From assembly GCA_025999115.1 (NCBI GenBank), contig BNWW01000024.1, forward strand, positions 1 to 34,490: a stretch of DNA of 34,490 nucleotides, read 5' to 3'. Source of the stretch: Bacteroidia bacterium (GTDB lineage Bacteria > Bacteroidota > Bacteroidia > Bacteroidales > Azobacteroidaceae). The notes under the pieces were generated by a model. It saw only the letters and a list, made by a program, of their open reading frames with translations, did no database searches and was not told the DNA's origin. Each line of letters opens with the position of its first letter. The first letter of the stretch is position 1. Shown here piece after piece: positions 8,081 to 16,322 of this stretch. The position numbers and the translations under genes are program-made.

Positions 8081-8977
8081 TTAACGGATTAAAAAATTAG
8101 TAATGATTCGAACAACGATTCGGAATTTCAGCAAGAACCGTCGATTGATTGTTTTATCAATAAAAATTTGACTGGTAAAACAAAATTTGATTTCGGAAGA
8201 TGGTGTAAAATCAATTCTGTCGAGCGGTTTTTCTCGTTTCATATTCGATGCAGCTGCATTACAGCCGATATTTTGAACTTTCGATTGCGCCGGCCACACG
8301 GTATAAGTTTGCGTTTTGTACTGATGATAACAGAACCGCACTGCCCATGAATTGATTTTTCCTTTCATGCAAGCCGCCAACATTCGCGGTAAATCGTTTC
8401 CGCCTTTCATCAAAGCTAAATTCTGACGAATATTATATTTGAATGAATCATAATCACTTACCTTCCAATCGATGTTTTGCCAACAATTTAACCATGTCGC
8501 CCAACCGTGAGAACCCATGCGATGCGTAAAAAACACATCGTATTCATAATTCTTTGGGATACGAAGACGATACGTGCATCCGGTAATGGAAATTATTTGT
8601 TGATTATTTTCGTAAAAATCCAAAGCCTGATTCATAAACGAAAGAAAATTGGGCGAAGTTATCAAATCGTCTTCCAAAACAATGACTTTGCCGTATTTTT
8701 CTATGATTTGTGAAACGCCGTCGATAACCGAATGAGCCAATCCTTTATTTTTTTCCGCTTCGATGATATGAACGGATTTAAAACCCTCGATGGAATGGAC
8801 GATTTTGCGAACTTGTTGAACTTTTTGCCCCACATCCGGATTTTTCGGAGCATCGGAAAAAATAAATAAATCGGAATCCGGCGCCAAAATATTTTGCCGC
8901 AACGCCGCCAATGCTTTTTGTGTTTCGTCGGGGCGATTGTAAACAAATAATATGATGGGCGATAGCGACATATTCAT
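8081..8977 (-). CDS. GT2-like glycosyltransferase
   Basis: A GT-A type transferase: SPIILFVYNRPDETQKALAA at the start, then SDAPKN and the metal-binding DxD-like motif in VLEDDL (about residue 102). The region after it (GSHGWATWLNCWQNIDWKV) is typical of a Bacteroidota sugar transferase group distinct from classical GT2 (N-acetylglucosaminyltransferase I-like). The start overlaps the stop of the previous gene by 4 bases (ATGA), showing translational coupling. The acceptor and sugar cannot be inferred. Confidence 0.8.
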   Translation of the reverse strand: MNMSLSPIILFVYNRPDETQKALAALRQNILAPDSDLFIFSDAPKNPDVGQKVQQVRKIVHSIEGFKSVHIIEAEKNKGLAHSVIDGVSQIIEKYGKVIVLEDDLITSPNFLSFMNQALDFYENNQQIISITGCTYRLRIPKNYEYDVFFTHRMGSHGWATWLNCWQNIDWKVSDYDSFKYNIRQNLALMKGGNDLPRMLAACMKGKINSWAVRFCYHQYKTQTYTVWPAQSKVQNIGCNAAASNMKREKPLDRIDFTPSSEIKFCFTSQIFIDKTINRRFLLKFRIVVRIITNFLIR

Positions 8978-9876
8978 CTCAACAATTTACGCCCGATATT
9001 CAAAGGTAAAATCAATAAAACGATATAAATCAAAAGCTTATAATTCAATGGATTCAATCGCAATGCAATTCCCGTTTCTCTGAAAGCGTTTTTCCGGTCA
9101 TTTAATCGCAGATACATACTCGCCCGCATTTTGTGCCAAAGCGAATTATATTGTCGCAAGCCTTTTACGGAATTTGAATCTCCTAAATGTTTTAATTCGG
9201 CGCCTACCACATCCGGTTTTACCGGGTTTCGCTTGGGTTTGGAATCGTCATTATTAATATTAAATATTGCTAATGTGTTTTTGGAATACGCTATTTTATA
9301 TCTTACAGCCAAACGCGCCCAAGTCAGCAAATCTTCGCCTTGTTTTACGCCTGTCGGAAAACCGCCGATTGACAAGATCGCCTCTTTTTTAGCGACCACA
9401 GCAGAAGTCCACAAAGGCGGATGCGAACAAGCTGCTACTTCAAAATAATTATCCAATACGCCACCTATTTCTTTGAATGATAATTTGTTAATGATGGTTG
9501 GCGTTATTTTTCCGTTTTCATTTTTGAACTCATAATTACAGGCAAAAACCTTACATTCGGGATATTTTTGCACTAATTCGGATTGCGTTTGCAAATATTC
9601 GGATTTCCACTCATCGTCGGCGTCAAGGAACGCAATTAAATTATATTTAGCTTCTTCGATTCCTCGGTTTCTTGCGGCCGAAACGCCTGCATTGGGTTGT
9701 TGAATCAAACGGATGCGCGAATCGTTGAATTTTTCGACTTCGCTTATACTATGATCTGTTGAACCGTCATCGACAATTACGATTTCAAAATCTTGAAATG
9801 TTTGATTGAAAACCGTTTGCAAAGTTCTTGCAATGTGCTTTTCCTTGTTGTATAGTGGAATGACGATGCTAATCAT
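8974..9876 (-). CDS. GT2 glycosyltransferase
   Basis: Classic GT2 GT-A fold: ISIVIPLYNKEKHIARTLQ, VDDGSTDHS (nucleotide binding) and FLDADDEW (the DxD-type metal site, near residue 86). It would add one sugar to the lipid-linked glycan in the cytoplasm. The C-terminal 80 residues include a hydrophobic stretch (LLIYIVLLILPLNIG) that could anchor it to the inner membrane. Preceded by the ligase/polymerase gene with a 3-base gap. Confidence 0.88.
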   Translation of the reverse strand: MISIVIPLYNKEKHIARTLQTVFNQTFQDFEIVIVDDGSTDHSISEVEKFNDSRIRLIQQPNAGVSAARNRGIEEAKYNLIAFLDADDEWKSEYLQTQSELVQKYPECKVFACNYEFKNENGKITPTIINKLSFKEIGGVLDNYFEVAACSHPPLWTSAVVAKKEAILSIGGFPTGVKQGEDLLTWARLAVRYKIAYSKNTLAIFNINNDDSKPKRNPVKPDVVGAELKHLGDSNSVKGLRQYNSLWHKMRASMYLRLNDRKNAFRETGIALRLNPLNYKLLIYIVLLILPLNIGRKLLR

Positions 9877-9879
9877 TTT

Positions 9880-11169
9880 TTATTCATATTGCTTTTTCAA
9901 TCCCAACATCATCCCATACAAAATAAACGGATAACCCAATGTCATCATCGAATAATTGACCACATTATCGGTATATAATGTTGAAAGCATTCCGGCTAAA
10001 CCAATTCCTGCAATCGAGGCCGCCAACCGGACAATCGGAATTTCAGTCCGAAAATACAAAATCAAGGAATGAATAATTAACGACAACAGCATAGCCGCAT
10101 ATAAAATCAAGCCCACAAGTCCTGTATCGCACAAAATCTGAATATAATCGTTGTGAACAACTCTTAATCGTCCGAACGGATGCTGAACCGTATAAAATGC
10201 GTGTTGAAGTACGCCCAAACCCGAACCGGTGGCTTCTTTGTCAAGAAAAAAATGAGCCAAACTCCATTCCCACATCGCGTAGCGGCCATTGGAATTAATG
10301 TCATCCGTGGTTAATTCTTCGCCTCGTTCGATGACTTCTTCAGTACTCATCTGCTTGACAAACATTTTGTCGCGAAAATTTTTGTTATACAAAGTCGTTC
10401 CGACCAATATGGCAACTCCCAACGCAACGTAAGGCAATGACTTCAATCTATAACGGATAACGGCAAAAATGACAATCGTAACGGAAGCTGCCAAAAGTCC
10501 GGTTCGATTGATGAAAAGAATACTCGGAAGAACCAATAAAGCCGCTAAAATCAAATATTTAACTTGTTTGGAATACGAATAATAAATCAGACAAATCGTT
10601 ATCGGAATCGGGAAAAAATCTAAAATCGCCGGTCCCCAAAAAGTAACGGAATTGGTTATGGACGATAGAACCGGTATGTGTATAAAAATCAAAAAATTAC
10701 AAAGCGCATAAATTGATACCCACAAAATAATCCGTATCGCCTTTTGATAAAAAGCAATAGAGGTATTGATTTTGGAAACGCAAAGCATGATCAAAAACGG
10801 ATACAAATATTTCAAAAACACCCGGAATCCGTAATCTTTTACGGGCGAATAAATCCACGCCACAACCAACCATAATAAATAACCGGTATACAATATCGTC
10901 GTAACCGTCCAAATCGCCGGTTTCCGGTAGATAATCAATCCGATAACCAAAAAAAGAATGGTGGTCAGCATCCGGTTGGCCATTAATTCGCCGCCACAGG
11001 AAATGATGGAAGTCGCCAGGAAAAACAGAAACAAAAATTGATAATTATCGACGATCAACCATTGTTTCGGCTGCACCGGATGACGCAACTTGTAATAATC
11101 GTTGCGAAACTGGAAATACAAACCGAAAACGGTTAATAAAGCAAATACAAAATAACAAAACAACTCCAT
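9880..11169 (-). CDS. O-antigen ligase / Wzy-type polymerase family membrane protein
   Basis: A 429-residue protein with about ten to twelve hydrophobic segments and a large loop near residues 275-345. This loop carries the Wzy_C/WaaL pattern: NGRYAMWEWSLAHFF..., then TGSGLGVLQH and VHNDYIQILCDTGLVG, where HND.....L...G is the family hallmark. Members act at the periplasmic face, either polymerising repeat units or joining the finished chain to lipid A core or another acceptor. Sequence alone does not separate these roles. It is the only polymerase/ligase in the locus. Start 4 bases after the upstream GT4 stop. Confidence 0.85.
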   Translation of the reverse strand: MELFCYFVFALLTVFGLYFQFRNDYYKLRHPVQPKQWLIVDNYQFLFLFFLATSIISCGGELMANRMLTTILFLVIGLIIYRKPAIWTVTTILYTGYLLWLVVAWIYSPVKDYGFRVFLKYLYPFLIMLCVSKINTSIAFYQKAIRIILWVSIYALCNFLIFIHIPVLSSITNSVTFWGPAILDFFPIPITICLIYYSYSKQVKYLILAALLVLPSILFINRTGLLAASVTIVIFAVIRYRLKSLPYVALGVAILVGTTLYNKNFRDKMFVKQMSTEEVIERGEELTTDDINSNGRYAMWEWSLAHFFLDKEATGSGLGVLQHAFYTVQHPFGRLRVVHNDYIQILCDTGLVGLILYAAMLLSLIIHSLILYFRTEIPIVRLAASIAGIGLAGMLSTLYTDNVVNYSMMTLGYPFILYGMMLGLKKQYE

Positions 11170-11173
11170 ACGA

Positions 11174-12337
11174 TCAGTTCTGTAATATTCGATTGAAATA
11201 CGCTTGCCATAACGCCATTATTTTTCCGGTGTCGAAACGCAGGATATTTTCGGCGGCTTTCCTTCCTATCGTTTGCCGAAGCGCAACATTTTCCATCAAA
11301 ACAGCCATTTTAGCAGCCAAAACTTGCGTATTTTTTAATTCTACCAAAAATCCGTCTTCGTTATCGCGTATAATTTCCGCAGGACCACATTCGCAATCGA
11401 AAGCCACACATGGAACGCCACAGACCATTGCCTCGGTCAAAACCAAACCAAAACCATCGTACAAACTCGGCAAAACAAAAAGGGATGCATCTTGCAGAAT
11501 CGTTTCCACATCCGCATCAGGCATTTGCAAAATGATTTTATCCTGCAAAGATAGCGTATTTATTTGATTTTGGAAAACCGGCTTTTCCTGTCCGTCGCCG
11601 TAAATCCATAATTGCCAATCGGGAAATTGCTTGTGAATCTGCGAAAAAGCATCTATTAAGTAAGAAAATCCTTTGGGATATACCAACCGTCCCATCGAAA
11701 CGATTCGTTTATTTTCCAAGGTAGCAAGTCGTTTTGTATTGAATGACAATGGATTAGGAATAACGGTAAATTGTTCTCCCCCACTCCACAACTGTTTATC
11801 GCGATTAGTTAAAACAACGATGTGGTCGTAATTTTTTGCCCAACGACGTTCTCTTTTTTGTAAGAAATCCAACCAAAAACGACGAATAAAGCGGAATTTA
11901 TCGTTTTGCAGCGATTCGCCCAAATGTTTCAAATAATTTTTTGTGAAATGAAATTCCAACACTTTCCGGCTGCCGTCGTTTAATTTATAGAGGAAAGCGG
12001 CGTCTTTTCCAAAAGTGCTAATTGTAATATCCGGTTGGATTTCAATCAATTTTTGTTCTAATTTTTGCCGATACAAGCTGTCATGGCGGACTTGATCCGC
12101 CATCCTCTGAAAAACATTTTTCCGGAGATTGCGGGTCAAGCCTGCAATGACAGCCCCTAAATAGTGAAAATGAATTTTATCGGAAAACGGATAAAACAGC
12201 GATTCCGGTTGTTTCCCGCCAACAATGATATGTACCTCATACCCAAATGTTTCCGCCAAATAATTGACTTTGGTAGAAAGCACGCGCTCAATGCCGCCCG
12301 AATTGCCCAACTTGCCGATGCTGTATGCGATTTTCAT
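11174..12337 (-). CDS. GT4 glycosyltransferase with repeat-encoded insertion
   Basis: GT-B fold: KIAYSIGKLGNSGGIERVLS at the N-terminus (glycine-rich GG.ER loop), VSMGRLVYPKGFSYLIDAF opening the second domain, and the E-x7-E-like site in DGFGLVLTEAMVCGVP. Residues about 63-86 (VIAGLTRNLRK... RMADQVRHDS) are encoded by the palindromic element at 12080-12151. They fall in a loop after the HFHYLG strand, before QKLEQKLIEIQPDI. The frame is preserved and both domains are complete, so activity is plausible. The start overlaps the previous stop by 4 bases. Confidence 0.88.
   Translation of the reverse strand: MKIAYSIGKLGNSGGIERVLSTKVNYLAETFGYEVHIIVGGKQPESLFYPFSDKIHFHYLGAVIAGLTRNLRKNVFQRMADQVRHDSLYRQKLEQKLIEIQPDITISTFGKDAAFLYKLNDGSRKVLEFHFTKNYLKHLGESLQNDKFRFIRRFWLDFLQKRERRWAKNYDHIVVLTNRDKQLWSGGEQFTVIPNPLSFNTKRLATLENKRIVSMGRLVYPKGFSYLIDAFSQIHKQFPDWQLWIYGDGQEKPVFQNQINTLSLQDKIILQMPDADVETILQDASLFVLPSLYDGFGLVLTEAMVCGVPCVAFDCECGPAEIIRDNEDGFLVELKNTQVLAAKMAVLMENVALRQTIGRKAAENILRFDTGKIMALWQAYFNRILQN
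12080..12151. repeat. REP-like palindromic element inside a glycosyltransferase gene
   Basis: Begins GTCATGGCGGACTTGATCC and ends GGGTCAAGCCTGCAATGAC: two hairpins facing each other across a spacer, the same build as the carAB element at 2928-2998. On the minus strand it is read as VIAGLTRNLRK...ADQVRH, keeping the frame. Confidence 0.85.
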
Positions 12338-13386
12338 TTCAAATATTTCTTTTTAAGGATTAGTAAACTTTCTTTTATCCTCGAAACCAATGCTTTACTT
12401 TTCATTTCCACATCATAAACCGTGTCTTCTTGATTCGCCCAAATTCGCTTGTAGGATTCATCGCCTTTCAAATGATCGACCATTTTCAACCGGTTTTCGA
12501 TCGCGTAATTTACACACGCTAACAAATTGATTTTTCCGGGCGAATAGACTTGAAATTCCGGTACGATGGCGGGCATATACAACATTAGTTTTTCCTTGTA
12601 AATGAAGCAGATATACCATGCGACCGGTTGATTTTCGACCGAAGTTTCGGCAAAAAGCAAGACTTGATTAGTTAAACCCTCTTTCAATAAATTAGCGTGA
12701 AAATGCGGCACTTTGTAAGCTTTCGGCCAGCGTTTGCGATGAATTTCCAACATTTTATCCAATTGACATAAAGCCGTTTCCATTTCATTGGACGAATAAA
12801 AACGGGTGCTTACCGGGCCGTATTTTTCTGTCAATCGTTTGGTTGTACGCACATAATCGCTTACAAACGATTTTTTCAATGTTTTGGTGTAATCTTCAAT
12901 CGTTGAAAAAGATTCGATATGAAAGTATGGACAAAGGGTTTCCGAGCGAATTTCAAAGGATTGAGGCATATATTTTTTGTGTAATCCGTCGAAGCGAATC
13001 ACATCACAATCAGGAAGTAAGGGTAATAATGTGTGATAAAATGATTGCATGGTTTCTTCGTTTACTGTTTTGGAAAAAACCGGGTCGTGGTAATCGAAAT
13101 CGTTGGCGCCAATGGGAACAATTTGTTTTTGGAAAGCGTTTTTCCAATTTTGGCACCAAAAAACCAGAGGAAATATTACTTCAATGTTGCTATTGTCTTC
13201 AGTTCCGATGATAAATAGCGGCTTTAAAGGCTTTGAGGCTCTTAAAGCCTGTTCCCAAGCTTTGATAAGCGCCGGATGAAAAAATACGTGAGCGTTCGGG
13301 CTTTCAGCCATGATTTTCAACCATTTGGCTTGAAAGACCGGTTCCCAAATTTTATTCCAATCTTGTATGATTTCTATTTTCCACAT
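12334..13386 (-). CDS. GNAT-type acyltransferase, FemAB/CelD-like
   Basis: A 350-residue protein of the two-lobed GNAT type found in polysaccharide loci (CelD/BcsL-like, PF13480). Visible signs are FFHPALIKAWEQAL near the start (family pattern F..P.w...w), the central DYTKTLKKSFVSDYVRTTKR (usually LR...RR), and near the end YSPGKINLLACVNYAIENR followed by HLKGDESYKRIW (family pattern 'D...G.e.YK..w'). It probably attaches an acyl or aminoacyl group to a sugar. Its 5' end overlaps the PIG-L stop by 13 bases, and pairing deacetylase and acyltransferase suggests remodelling of an N-acetyl group. The pairing is inference. Confidence 0.75.
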   Translation of the reverse strand: MWKIEIIQDWNKIWEPVFQAKWLKIMAESPNAHVFFHPALIKAWEQALRASKPLKPLFIIGTEDNSNIEVIFPLVFWCQNWKNAFQKQIVPIGANDFDYHDPVFSKTVNEETMQSFYHTLLPLLPDCDVIRFDGLHKKYMPQSFEIRSETLCPYFHIESFSTIEDYTKTLKKSFVSDYVRTTKRLTEKYGPVSTRFYSSNEMETALCQLDKMLEIHRKRWPKAYKVPHFHANLLKEGLTNQVLLFAETSVENQPVAWYICFIYKEKLMLYMPAIVPEFQVYSPGKINLLACVNYAIENRLKMVDHLKGDESYKRIWANQEDTVYDVEMKSKALVSRIKESLLILKKKYLK

Positions 13387-14180
13387 GATTTTTCTTCAAA
13401 ATACAATTCATTTTTCCATTGATTGGCTTTCACAAACAAAGCGGGTAATTCGCCCGAAAAGGATTTTCCGAATGAAGTTTGAGGTTGAATATAAGCCTCA
13501 ATTGCTTGCAATTTTGCGTTGTATTCTTTTTTGTTCATGGATAGTAAAAACGAATGTTTCCAATCCAATGATTTGATTTTGGATGTTGGCATCGAATACC
13601 ACAGCCAAACACAATAATAATACAAGGACACAGGATTCCCGTTTTCACGGAAATGACAAACAAGTTGAGAAGCGATTTTTGCGGTGGCAATATGGTCGCT
13701 CCAACCTTCAAAAGGATGTGGGGCGAAGATGGTGTCCACCGCCATTCCTGCCTTTGTCGTCATTCTTGCGAAAGCAGGAACCCCCTCCTGAATCAGAAGA
13801 TTCCCGCCTTCGCGGGAATGACAAAGACGGTCATGGATTTTTCCATCGCCCCAATTCAAAAAATGAATATTTTCGCTTGGTAATCCGATGATTTGGGCTG
13901 CTTTTAAAGTCAGATTTCTTCTTGCTTCTGTCAAATTTTCTTTGTCAATCAGCGATTTATCGTATGCGTTTTCGCCGCCGGTTAAAATAACAACCTGTAT
14001 CCTCTTTTTTTGTTGTAAACAGTGTTGGATCAATCCGGCGCAACCGAAAATTTCGTCGTCGGGATGAGGTGCGAGAATTAATAAAGAATCACCGATTTGA
14101 CAGGGTTTTGCATACCCTATTGATATGATTCGAATCAAAAGAATCCGGCAATATCTATATATCTCTTTGAGCATTTTCAT
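13374..14180 (-). CDS. PIG-L (LmbE-like) N-acetylglucosaminyl deacetylase with two repeat insertions
   Basis: The zinc-site motif HPDDE is at residues 39-43 (LLILAPHPDDEIFGCAGLI), followed by VVILTGGENAY and the later metal/substrate site APHPFEGWSDH. This is the PIG-L fold, which removes the acetyl group from N-acetylated amino sugars. Between the domains' conserved parts, residues about 120-141 (HSREGGNLLIQ... FARMT) come from the palindromic element at 13759-13822. Residues about 175-183 (CHFRENGNP) come from a half element at 13633-13657. Both are in frame and miss the catalytic motifs. A hydrophobic N-terminus (ILLIRIISIG) may bind the membrane. It follows the upstream GT4 after 46 bases, one of the larger gaps in the operon. 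Confidence 0.85.
   Translation of the reverse strand: MKMLKEIYRYCRILLIRIISIGYAKPCQIGDSLLILAPHPDDEIFGCAGLIQHCLQQKKRIQVVILTGGENAYDKSLIDKENLTEARRNLTLKAAQIIGLPSENIHFLNWGDGKIHDRLCHSREGGNLLIQEGVPAFARMTTKAGMAVDTIFAPHPFEGWSDHIATAKIASQLVCHFRENGNPVSLYYYCVWLWYSMPTSKIKSLDWKHSFLLSMNKKEYNAKLQAIEAYIQPQTSFGKSFSGELPALFVKANQWKNELYFEEKSCGK
13633..13657. repeat. Half-length palindromic element in the PIG-L gene
   Basis: GGATTCCCGTTTTCACGG then AAATGAC: a single hairpin arm of the GTCATT...GGGAATCC family. Read on the minus strand as CHFRENGNP. Confidence 0.7.
13759..13822. repeat. Full palindromic element in the PIG-L gene
   Basis: GTCATTCTTGCGAAAGCAGG, a spacer, then ATTCCCGCCTTCGCGGGAA and TGAC. The two ends are inverted copies. 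The right arm matches the widely dispersed dRS3-like core ATTCCC...GGGAAT. Translated on the minus strand as HSREGGNLLI...PAFARMT. Confidence 0.85.
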
Positions 14181-14226
14181 AATTTACGATATATCCATAA
14201 AATGTGAGTTTCTTACAAATCTATTT

Positions 14227-15360
14227 TTATATATATTTTTCATAAAATTTCACATATTTCCGGGCAGCTTTTCGCCACGTGAAATTTTCGATATGACGGA
14301 GCGATTTCTTTTTTAAATCTTCCAAGTCGTATATCCCTTGCTCAAAATCGTGCATATAGGTTGCCATATCGTGTTCGCTTTCGGAAGAAACATAAAAAGC
14401 GGCTTCTCCACCCACCTCTTCCAACGACGAATTGCGGCAGGTTACCACGGGCGTTCCGCAAGCCATTGATTCCAAAACGGGCAAACCGAAGCCTTCGTAT
14501 TTTGAAGGAAAAAAGGAAGCGGCGGCAGCCGAATAGAAAATTCGCAATTCATTTTCATTTATACCGGAAAAAAATCGAATGTGTTGATTTTCAATTTCTT
14601 CCGAATATTTCTGCAATACTTCCACCGGTGGATTTTTCCAAATTAAGACCAAATCGTATTTTCCACCTTGCTTCCGGTAATTCCGGTAATTTTCCATCAA
14701 TAATTCGGTGTTTTTCCGTCCGATGTCGCACGAAACCATGATGAAAAAGGGATGCTGTAAGTTGTATTTTTCCGTTAATTGTTGTGTGTTTTCCGCTGTT
14801 TCGGGATAAAATATTTGGGTGGAAACGCCCCAATGAATCATCGTAATTTTTTCTTCGGAAACGCCCATATATTTCACAATATCGCGTTTCGACGATTCGG
14901 AACAAGTAATGATGGCTTTGCATTTTTGCGCCAATTCGGGATAATTTTTACGTGCCGAATCGTGTCCCAAAAACGATTCGGGATAAGCGAAAAACAAGGC
15001 GTCGTGAATGGTTAGCACGGTTTTTTCGGGTCGCGCCACAAAATCGAAATTATGCGGAATATGGAATAAATCATAATTGATTAATGATTCTTTCAGGTGC
15101 AATCCGGCGATGAGTTGATTATATACCGGCTTGTTACGCAAATAGATATGTTTATTTTTAAACGGCAGATGAAAGGTTTTTCCGGTGATTCCTTTCATGT
15201 TTTGCGTGTATAAAATGAACTCAAAAGGCAGTTGGTCTTTTATTTGGGCGAAAGTTTCAATTAATTCGAGCGTAGTGCGTCCTATACCGGAAACATAATT
15301 GTTGACGTATAAAGGGACAATCGAATTAATGTCGATACAGAGTGTCTTTCTTGTCTTCAT
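14227..15360 (-). CDS. GT4 glycosyltransferase
   Basis: The start is set at the ATG 15358-15360 (MKTRKTLCIDINSIVPLYVN), two bases after the preceding stop; a start further upstream would run into that gene. GT-B features: GIGRTTLELIETFAQI near the N-terminus, LTIHDALFFAYPESF with the H of the acceptor domain, CSESSKRDIVKYMGV, and the C-terminal donor site YEGFGLPVLESMACGTPVV with the E-x7-E motif. This organisation is typical of GT4 mannosyl- and related transferases. The linkage cannot be assigned. Confidence 0.9.
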   Translation of the reverse strand: MKTRKTLCIDINSIVPLYVNNYVSGIGRTTLELIETFAQIKDQLPFEFILYTQNMKGITGKTFHLPFKNKHIYLRNKPVYNQLIAGLHLKESLINYDLFHIPHNFDFVARPEKTVLTIHDALFFAYPESFLGHDSARKNYPELAQKCKAIITCSESSKRDIVKYMGVSEEKITMIHWGVSTQIFYPETAENTQQLTEKYNLQHPFFIMVSCDIGRKNTELLMENYRNYRKQGGKYDLVLIWKNPPVEVLQKYSEEIENQHIRFFSGINENELRIFYSAAAASFFPSKYEGFGLPVLESMACGTPVVTCRNSSLEEVGGEAAFYVSSESEHDMATYMHDFEQGIYDLEDLKKKSLRHIENFTWRKAARKYVKFYEKYI

Positions 15361-15362
15361 TT

Positions 15363-16322
15363 TCAGCGTTTTTTTAATTGACACATCACACCCGGAACAA
15401 TATTCCAAAGAATAAATAACACACTTCTTTTTATCGAAGTGATCTCAATTTTAAATGGATACAATTTTAATTGTTTCGCTGTTTGAATATATTGATTGAG
15501 TAAATGCTTGGATTTATTTAACGCAATGTCATTGAAACCGGATAAAATCAATGAATGACTCTTATAGCGAAATACTTCTTTCAATTCTTTTTCCGAAATA
15601 GAATGGGCGGCAAAATTTTGGATTGATTTCGCCACTACTAATTTATCAAAAATAAGTTTTGTAGCAGTAGATTTGGATATCATACCTTCCCAAATATAGT
15701 AAAAGTAAACAGAAAAATTGGTAAGATTCATTACATTTTTGGCATAATATAATACCCTCGGAATGTATTCTTCATCTTCATAACGAACATGAGGCATAAA
15801 CTGAATTTTATTTTCTGAAAGTAACTCCTTCCTGAAAATATAACACCAAGGTGCAATAAAATAATTTCCACGCAGTAAAGCTTCTTTTCCTGAAATACGG
15901 GAAGATAAGGATTTTTCTTTACTAAAATAATGATCGAAATCGGCTTGGGCTGCAACGCTCGGACCCACACAAAGCATATCTAACTGATTTTCTTCCAAAA
16001 CTGCTAACAAATCCTTTAAGCAATTTTGGGTTATCCAATCGTCCGAATCTATAAACCAAATATATTGACTTCCGGCCCACTCGAAGCCTCTATTTCTTGC
16101 CACCGAAACTCCCTGATTTTCCTGATTAATAATTTGAATATTGGAATACGATTGAGCAAATTCAGTAACCAATGCCAAACTGTCGTCGGACGAACCGTCG
16201 TTCACAACGATAATTTCGTAATCCGTTGCAGGAATATTTTGATTGACCAATGCCGTTAAGCATCGAATCACATAATCCCGCACGTTATACACCGGCACTA
16301 TGAAACTTAAACGTTTTTGCAT
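15363..16322 (-). CDS. GT2 glycosyltransferase
   Basis: GT-A fold: RLSFIVPVYNVRDYVIRCLT, VVNDGSSDDS and the DxD-like site IDSDDW near residue 93. The 'YDYVIRCL.S...Q' start is common in capsule and EPS transferases. The C-terminal third (YYIWEGMISKS...) is less conserved and probably sets acceptor choice. Its start lies inside the last codons of the preceding GT4 gene (16-base overlap), so translation is likely coupled. Confidence 0.88.
   Translation of the reverse strand: MQKRLSFIVPVYNVRDYVIRCLTALVNQNIPATDYEIIVVNDGSSDDSLALVTEFAQSYSNIQIINQENQGVSVARNRGFEWAGSQYIWFIDSDDWITQNCLKDLLAVLEENQLDMLCVGPSVAAQADFDHYFSKEKSLSSRISGKEALLRGNYFIAPWCYIFRKELLSENKIQFMPHVRYEDEEYIPRVLYYAKNVMNLTNFSVYFYYIWEGMISKSTATKLIFDKLVVAKSIQNFAAHSISEKELKEVFRYKSHSLILSGFNDIALNKSKHLLNQYIQTAKQLKLYPFKIEITSIKRSVLFILWNIVPGVMCQLKKR

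Noticed and set aside
13583..13891. Plus-strand open frames with RGNDK and SRNPLLNQ peptides
   Set aside because: They arise because the palindromic elements are open on both strands; the PIG-L deacetylase on the minus strand is the real gene.
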